This document shows, piece by piece, positions 59,565 to 64,000 of a stretch of 64,000 bases of DNA (position 1 is the first letter of the stretch; every line of letters starts with the position of its first letter). Below the pieces are notes generated by a model, which saw nothing but the letters and a program-made list of their open reading frames with translations, was not told the origin of the DNA and searched no databases. The translations under genes and the position numbers were made by a program. Origin of the DNA: Bradyrhizobium yuanmingense (GTDB lineage: Bacteria > Pseudomonadota > Alphaproteobacteria > Rhizobiales > Xanthobacteraceae); assembly GCF_029167105.1 (NCBI RefSeq), contig NZ_JARFML010000030.1:1-64000 (forward strand), read 5' to 3'.

Positions 59565-60524
59565 TCAATCAGAACCGATCGGGCTTTCGGTACCGTTGCG
59601 TGCGCGGCGAAACCAGGCCCATGTCTGCCGCGTCACTGCGATGTAGCCCGGGCCCCGATAGACGATCCGATCGGCGACGATCCGGTTCAGTTTCGGCAAC
59701 GCATGGAAAGGAATTGAAGGATAGGCATGGTGTTCGACATGATAGGGCATGTTCCATGCGAACCAGCGCACGAACATGGCGGTATAGGTGGTGCGGGTGT
59801 TCTGGAAGGCGCTGCGCGTGCGATCGCAGCCGGTGTGTTCGGCAAGCAGATACGGACGCAGAAACAATTGACCGACGATCAAGGGGACGACCCAGACCCA
59901 CAACAGGATCAAGGTGTGCAACGCGACCGATGCCAGCAACAGCGCGACATAGCCTGCCAGATGGAGACGCGCTTCTGTCACGACAATGTGGCGTTTGCTT
60001 TCGGGAATCCAGGGTGACGTGGCGTTGCCGGTCAACGCATGGCGAAGCATCAGCCCCACCCGAAAGGCAACCTGCCGCAAGCCGCTGTAGACGATCACCA
60101 GTTGCGCGTCCGAGCTCGGAATCGGAACCGACAGCAGTTCCGGATCCCTCTTTGGATCCTGCGTATACCGATGATGATCCCAGTGGAATAAGCAGTAATA
60201 TTCGTAAGGCAAGCCGACCGCGAACGAGGAGAGATGACCGAAGGCGAGATTGAGCGCCCGGCTGCGAAACGCCGTCTTGTGCGCGGTCTCGTGGACCACC
60301 ATGAACAGGAATGCGACAAAGTAGCCTTGGACGACCACCAGCGGCAACGCCCAGACGATTCCGTATCGCGATGAGACCAGCCAGATCAACGCGCCGACAA
60401 CGACGATGATGCCGTAGTGGCTGGCCGCGCGGATCAGACCCTGCCAATCGGACCGCACCGACAACTCGCGCAGCATGGCCGGAGTCAGCGGCTTCTCTCC
60501 GGTGGCAGTGATGGCATTGCTCAT
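59565..60524 (-). CDS. Fatty acid desaturase family protein
   Basis: A 319-residue membrane di-iron enzyme with hydrophobic helix pairs and the three His boxes: HETAHKT, HWDHHRYT and HVEHHAYP. The overall pattern is that of acyl-lipid desaturases or related hydroxylases/ketolases. ATG 60524 starts a short polar N-terminus (MSNAITATGEKPLTPAMLRELS) and follows GAGG. No ferredoxin or reductase gene is adjacent. Substrate unknown. Confidence 0.88.
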   Translation of the reverse strand: MSNAITATGEKPLTPAMLRELSVRSDWQGLIRAASHYGIIVVVGALIWLVSSRYGIVWALPLVVVQGYFVAFLFMVVHETAHKTAFRSRALNLAFGHLSSFAVGLPYEYYCLFHWDHHRYTQDPKRDPELLSVPIPSSDAQLVIVYSGLRQVAFRVGLMLRHALTGNATSPWIPESKRHIVVTEARLHLAGYVALLLASVALHTLILLWVWVVPLIVGQLFLRPYLLAEHTGCDRTRSAFQNTRTTYTAMFVRWFAWNMPYHVEHHAYPSIPFHALPKLNRIVADRIVYRGPGYIAVTRQTWAWFRRARNGTESPIGSD

Positions 60525-60688
60525 GATCGTGGTCGCCTCTTTTTCGGAATCGCACACCTGACCGTCCTCGTACGGACGCTGGAATTGGCCAAGCACAGGC
60601 CGACCCTAGAAAGCGTGGCCGCAATGCAGAAGCAATTTATTTCGCCGGCGTTGGCTCGCCCGGCATCCCTGGACTGACACTCTCCTCG

Positions 60689-60722
60689 CCAGCCTTCGCA
60701 AACCAAGTCTGCGCAAGGCTGG
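60689..60722. repeat. Hairpin between the desaturase and LysR genes
   Basis: CCAGCCTT/AAGGCTGG arms (60689-60696, 60715-60722) with further inner pairing. It lies downstream of the minus-strand LysR gene and may terminate it; there is no U tract. Confidence 0.45.
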
Positions 60723-60820
60723 AGCGCCGAAGCCCGCAGGGCGAAGGTGGACCCGGTGCCGTTTGCTTCGGCTCGGCAAGCCTGCCGGGGCAAGCTTCTC
60801 CTGCGCCCTCCGCCGCCGCT

Positions 60821-61774
60821 TCACCCCACCAGCTTCCACTTCCCATCCCCGGTCCGCTTCAACGCGGGGTCGCTCACCCGCACGTGCTCGGCGAGGAAAT
60901 CGATGAACGCGCGCACGCGTGCCGGGAGTGGGGCGGTGTGGCCGACATAGACGGCGTGGATGTCTTCGCGGTCGCCGGGATTGTAGCCTTGCAGCACCGG
61001 GACGAGGCGGCCGGATTCGATGTCGGGGCCAATGTGGAAGAGCGCGAGGCGCGCGAGACCGACACCGCCGAGGCACAGGCGGCGGGCGGCTTCGCCGTCG
61101 CTTGCGCGCGCGACCGGCGGGGGCAGGGCCTCCTCGGCGTGGTCGCCACGCCTGAACGGCCAGCCGCGGATGCTGCGTGGAAAGGTCCAGCCGATGCCGC
61201 GGTGGTCGGCGAGATCGGCCGGAATCTTCGGCATGCCGCAACGGGCGAGATAATCCGGCGCGCCGACCACGACCATGCGGCTGGTGCCGAGCTTTCGCGC
61301 GACCAGCCGCGAGGCGCGCAGCGGACCGACGCGGATGGCGACGTCAGCGCGCTCCTGCATCAGGTCGATCACCGTATCGGTCAGCACGAGATCGAGCGTG
61401 ACGTCGGGATGCTGCGTCAGAAACCGCGGGATCAAGGGCATCATATGCAGCATGCCGAAGGGGATGTTGCAGTTGACCGTGAGGCGGCCGCGCGGTGCCG
61501 CGCCCGAGGCCGCCTCGCGCTCGGCCTCCTCCATCTCGGCGAGGATGCGCAACGATCGCTCGTAGAAGGCCTGGCCTTCCGCCGTCAGCGTCAGCTTGCG
61601 CGTGGTGCGATTGACGAGCCGCGCGCCGAGGCGCGCCTCCAGACGCGAGATCAGCTTGCTGACGCCCGATGGCGTCAGGCGCAGCTTTCGCGCGGCCTGG
61701 GTGAAGCCGCCGAGGTCCACGACGCGGACGAAGACCTCCATCTCGGCCGAGCGGTTGGTGTCGAAACGGGCCAT
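60821..61774 (-). CDS. LysR-family transcriptional regulator
   Basis: The 317-residue regulator starts with the LysR helix-turn-helix (EMEVFVRVVDLGGFTQAARKLRLTPSGVSKLISRLEARLGARLVNRTTRKLTLT), then an effector-binding domain with RLTVNCNIPFGMLHMMPLIPRFLTQHPDVTLDLVL. It is divergent from the MFS exporter gene, with 98 bases between starts, the usual layout for a LysR regulator and its target. Confidence 0.9.
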   Translation of the reverse strand: MARFDTNRSAEMEVFVRVVDLGGFTQAARKLRLTPSGVSKLISRLEARLGARLVNRTTRKLTLTAEGQAFYERSLRILAEMEEAEREAASGAAPRGRLTVNCNIPFGMLHMMPLIPRFLTQHPDVTLDLVLTDTVIDLMQERADVAIRVGPLRASRLVARKLGTSRMVVVGAPDYLARCGMPKIPADLADHRGIGWTFPRSIRGWPFRRGDHAEEALPPPVARASDGEAARRLCLGGVGLARLALFHIGPDIESGRLVPVLQGYNPGDREDIHAVYVGHTAPLPARVRAFIDFLAEHVRVSDPALKRTGDGKWKLVG

Positions 61775-61872
61775 GTTGAATTCACGTCACAAATGATTGT
61801 ATTGCGGACATTCTAATGGTTTGGCGGCAGCGCCGCTATCTGCGTGGCTCGTCTCATCCCTTGGAGCAACGC

Positions 61873-63054
61873 ATGCCTCCTGCCGTCCTCGCGCTCACCG
61901 CCGGTGCCTTCGGCATCGGCACCACCGAATTCATCATCATGGGCTTGCTGCTGCAGGTCGCCGCCGACATGCACGTCTCGGTGCCGGTCGCGGGCCTGCT
62001 CATCTCCGGCTATGCGCTCGGTGTGTTCGTGGGGGCGCCGGTCCTCACATTGGCGACGCGCAAAATGCCGCGGAAAACCGTGCTGCTGGCGCTGATGGCG
62101 ATCTTCACGCTCGGCAATGCCGCTTGCGCGCTCGCGCCCACTTACGAATTGCTGATGGCCGCGCGGGTGCTGACCTCGCTCGCGCACGGCACGTTCTTCG
62201 GCGTCGGCTCGGTGGTGGCCACCAGCCTCGTCGCCGAGGACAAGCGTGCCTCTGCGATCGCCACCATGTTCATCGGCCTGACGGTCGCGACGCTCCTGGG
62301 CGTGCCTTTCGGTGCCTGGCTCGGCCTGATGCTCGGCTGGCGCGCGGCGTTCTGGGCGGTGACTGTCATCGGCGTGATCGCGTTCGCGGTCGTCGCCGCG
62401 CTCGTCCCCGGCCATGTCGGCGATGGCGACAAGCCGATCTCGCTTGCCGAGGAAGTGGCCGTGCTCGGCCGTCCGCAGGTGCTGCTCGGTCTTGCCATGA
62501 CCGTGTTCGGCTTCGCCGGCCTGTTCGTCGTCTTCACCTATATCCAGCCGATCCTGACGCGCTTCACCGGCTTTTCGGAGGCTGCAGTCTCGCCGATCCT
62601 GCTGGTGTTCGGCGTCGGCCTTGGGATCGGCAATATCGCCGGCGGCAAGCTTGCGGACCGCGGCCTCGCACGGGCCCTGACCGGCACGCTTGCCGCGCTT
62701 GCGATCGTGCTGCTCGGCCTGGCGGCCGTGCTGTCGATCAAGATCCTGTCCGTCGCGCTGATCCTGCTACTCGGCACCGCCGCCTTCGCGACCGTCGCGC
62801 CGCTTCAGCTTCGCGTGCTGGAAGCCGCAGGTCCCAGCGGCCGGACGCTCGCCTCCAGCCTCAACATCGCCGCGTTCAATCTCGGCAACGCACTCGGCGC
62901 CTGGGTCGGCGGCGTCACCATCGACCGCGGGCTCGGCCTTTCGGCGCTGCCGCTGGTCGCGGCCGGCATCACCGCCATCGGCCTCGTTCTGGCGCTGTGG
63001 AGTCTCCGGCTCGATCGCGCGCCGGCCACCGTCGCGGCGTGCCCGGCGGAATAG
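61873..63054 (+). CDS. MFS efflux transporter, AraJ/YdhP type
   Basis: A 393-residue carrier with 12 helices. It begins AVLALTAGAFGIGTTEFIIMGLLLQVA, has the antiporter motif near helix 5 (GLTVATLLGVPFGAWLG) and the loop 2-3 motif LTLATRKMPRKTVL. The AraJ/YdhP/YnfM subfamily exports sugars or drugs. ATG 61873 follows GGAG; an in-frame upstream start lacks a ribosome site. Probably controlled by the divergent LysR gene. The aldo/keto reductase follows after 10 bases. Confidence 0.87.
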   Translation: MPPAVLALTAGAFGIGTTEFIIMGLLLQVAADMHVSVPVAGLLISGYALGVFVGAPVLTLATRKMPRKTVLLALMAIFTLGNAACALAPTYELLMAARVLTSLAHGTFFGVGSVVATSLVAEDKRASAIATMFIGLTVATLLGVPFGAWLGLMLGWRAAFWAVTVIGVIAFAVVAALVPGHVGDGDKPISLAEEVAVLGRPQVLLGLAMTVFGFAGLFVVFTYIQPILTRFTGFSEAAVSPILLVFGVGLGIGNIAGGKLADRGLARALTGTLAALAIVLLGLAAVLSIKILSVALILLLGTAAFATVAPLQLRVLEAAGPSGRTLASSLNIAAFNLGNALGAWVGGVTIDRGLGLSALPLVAAGITAIGLVLALWSLRLDRAPATVAACPAE

Positions 63055-63064
63055 GAGAGCGATC

Positions 63065-64000
63065 ATGGAATACCGCAATCTCGGCGCTTCCGGGCTCAAA
63101 GTCCCCGTTCTCAGCTTCGGCACCGGCACGTTCGGCGGACAAGGTCCGCTGTTCTCCGCCTGGGGCCGCAGCGGCACTGATGAAGCCCGCAGGCTCGTCG
63201 ATATCTGCCTCGATGCCGGCGTCAATCTGTTCGACAGCGCCGATGTCTATTCGAACGGCGCCTCCGAGGAGATCCTCGGCGCCGCGATCAAGGGGCGCCG
63301 CGACAAGGTGCTGATCTCGACCAAGATGGGCCTGCCGATGGGCGAGGGTCCGCTCGATGCCGGCTCGTCGCGGCAGCGGCTGCCTGCCTCGGTCGATGCG
63401 GCGCTGCGACGGCTCGGCACTGACCATATCGATCTGCTTCAGCTCCACGCCTTCGACGCGTTCACGCCGATCGAGGAGGTGCTGTCCACGCTCGATATGC
63501 TCGTGCGCGCCGGCAAGCTGCGCTATGTCGGCGTCTCGAATTTCGCCGGCTGGCAGCTGATGAAGTCGCTCGCGATCGCGGACCGGCATGGCTGGCCGCG
63601 CTATGTCGCGCACCAGGTCTATTACTCGCTGCTCGGGCGCGACTATGAATGGGAGCTGATGCCGCTCGCGCGCGATCAGGGCGTCGGCGCACTGGTCTGG
63701 AGCCCGCTGGGCTGGGGCAGGCTCACCGGAAAGATCCGGCGCGGCCAGCCGCTGCCGCAAGGAAGCCGCCTGCATGCCACCGCACAGTTCGGTCCGCCCG
63801 TGGACGACGCGCGCCTCTACGCCGTCGTTGACGTGCTCGATGCGATTGCTGCGGAGACCGCTCGGACCGTGCCGCAGGTCGCGATTGCCTGGCTGCTGTC
63901 GCGTCCCACGGTCTCCTCCGTGATCATCGGGGCGCGCGACGAGGCGCAGCTGCGCGACAATCTCGGCGCCGTGGGGTGGTCGCTGAGCGCGGACCAGATC
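63065..64000 (+). CDS. Aldo/keto reductase (partial)
   Basis: Reads to the window edge (312 residues seen). MEYRNLGASGLKVPVLSFGTGTFGG starts the TIM barrel. Catalytic residues are Asp and Tyr in LFDSADVYSNGASEEILG, Lys in VLISTKMG and His in IDLLQLHAFD, and QVAIAWLLSRP follows. NAD(P)H-dependent carbonyl reduction is expected; substrate unknown. AGGAG precedes ATG 63065. Only 10 bases after the MFS gene, so probably co-transcribed; the pair may detoxify and export the same compound. Confidence 0.9.
   Translation, partial: MEYRNLGASGLKVPVLSFGTGTFGGQGPLFSAWGRSGTDEARRLVDICLDAGVNLFDSADVYSNGASEEILGAAIKGRRDKVLISTKMGLPMGEGPLDAGSSRQRLPASVDAALRRLGTDHIDLLQLHAFDAFTPIEEVLSTLDMLVRAGKLRYVGVSNFAGWQLMKSLAIADRHGWPRYVAHQVYYSLLGRDYEWELMPLARDQGVGALVWSPLGWGRLTGKIRRGQPLPQGSRLHATAQFGPPVDDARLYAVVDVLDAIAAETARTVPQVAIAWLLSRPTVSSVIIGARDEAQLRDNLGAVGWSLSADQI

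Overview
The window is a 64 kb piece of a high-GC alphaproteobacterial chromosome, most likely Bradyrhizobium or a close relative. The inference rests on the gene families and syntenies (hmgA/fahA/hppD block, coxSLM, otsBA, a CYTH-CHAD protein, tandem chemoreceptors), on pervasive GGAG-type ribosome sites in GC-rich coding DNA, and on several families of intergenic palindromes of the kind scattered through rhizobial genomes. No database search was possible.

Layout. (1) 1-6100: small unlinked genes: an exported caspase-fold protein without catalytic residues (cut by the window edge), a lactonase-type metallo-beta-lactamase, an RTX C-terminal remnant, an alpha/beta hydrolase, a membrane class III nucleotide cyclase, a VOC protein and a secreted protein. 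(2) 6101-7174: an exported SAM methyltransferase gene between two perfect 74-bp copies of the 3' end of a marR gene, exactly 1000 bp apart. (3) 7101-15536: aromatic catabolism: MarR regulator, FAD monooxygenase, DUF2783, metallo-beta-lactamase, hmgA, fahA, an Lrp regulator and hppD, giving 4-hydroxyphenylpyruvate -> homogentisate -> maleylacetoacetate/fumarylacetoacetate -> fumarate + acetoacetate. No isomerase was found in the window. (4) 15635-21912: an alpha-methylacyl-CoA racemase-type protein and a form II carbon-monoxide-dehydrogenase-like operon (coxS-coxL-coxM) with coxG on the other strand. (5) 22162-32428: a PQQ alcohol dehydrogenase of the lanthanide type, a fusion of its binding-protein partner to cytochrome c, two AgmR/ErbR-like response regulators, a CYTH-CHAD protein between two paralogous zinc ribbons, and a translationally coupled NosP-like FIST sensor plus NahK/ErcS'-like hybrid kinase. 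(6) 32643-42072: two tandem chemoreceptors with near-identical signalling halves, DUF3175, a sugar-type MFS transporter and trehalose synthesis (otsB, otsA).

(7) 42267-54480 is the accessory zone. A tRNA-Ser(GGA) gene is the target of a 10.9 kb element bounded by a 15-bp direct repeat (42342-42356 and 53226-53240). It carries a tyrosine integrase, AlpA-like regulator, ProQ/FinO protein, primase-helicase, HK97-type capsid protein and a small-terminase-like protein, but no recognisable portal, large terminase or tail genes. It therefore looks like a capsid-encoding phage satellite. Cargo beside the tRNA includes a frameshifted FRG-domain gene and a coiled-coil/winged-helix protein. The integrase has proline where the first catalytic arginine should be, so the element may be immobile. 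Paired ACCCCCGG repeats with the same 12-bp spacing lie near both ends. Beyond it lie a SUKH (SMI1/KNR4) gene, a shorter att-like sequence and a tRNA-Met-like 3' remnant.

(8) 54536-64000: an allophanate-hydrolase-type amidase, a Crp/Fnr regulator, an NMT1/SsuABC-type ABC transporter, a fatty acid desaturase, a LysR regulator divergent from an MFS exporter, and an aldo/keto reductase cut by the window edge. The most interesting parts are the satellite-like island, the alcohol dehydrogenase/FIST/kinase set, and the methyltransferase cassette between marR end repeats.
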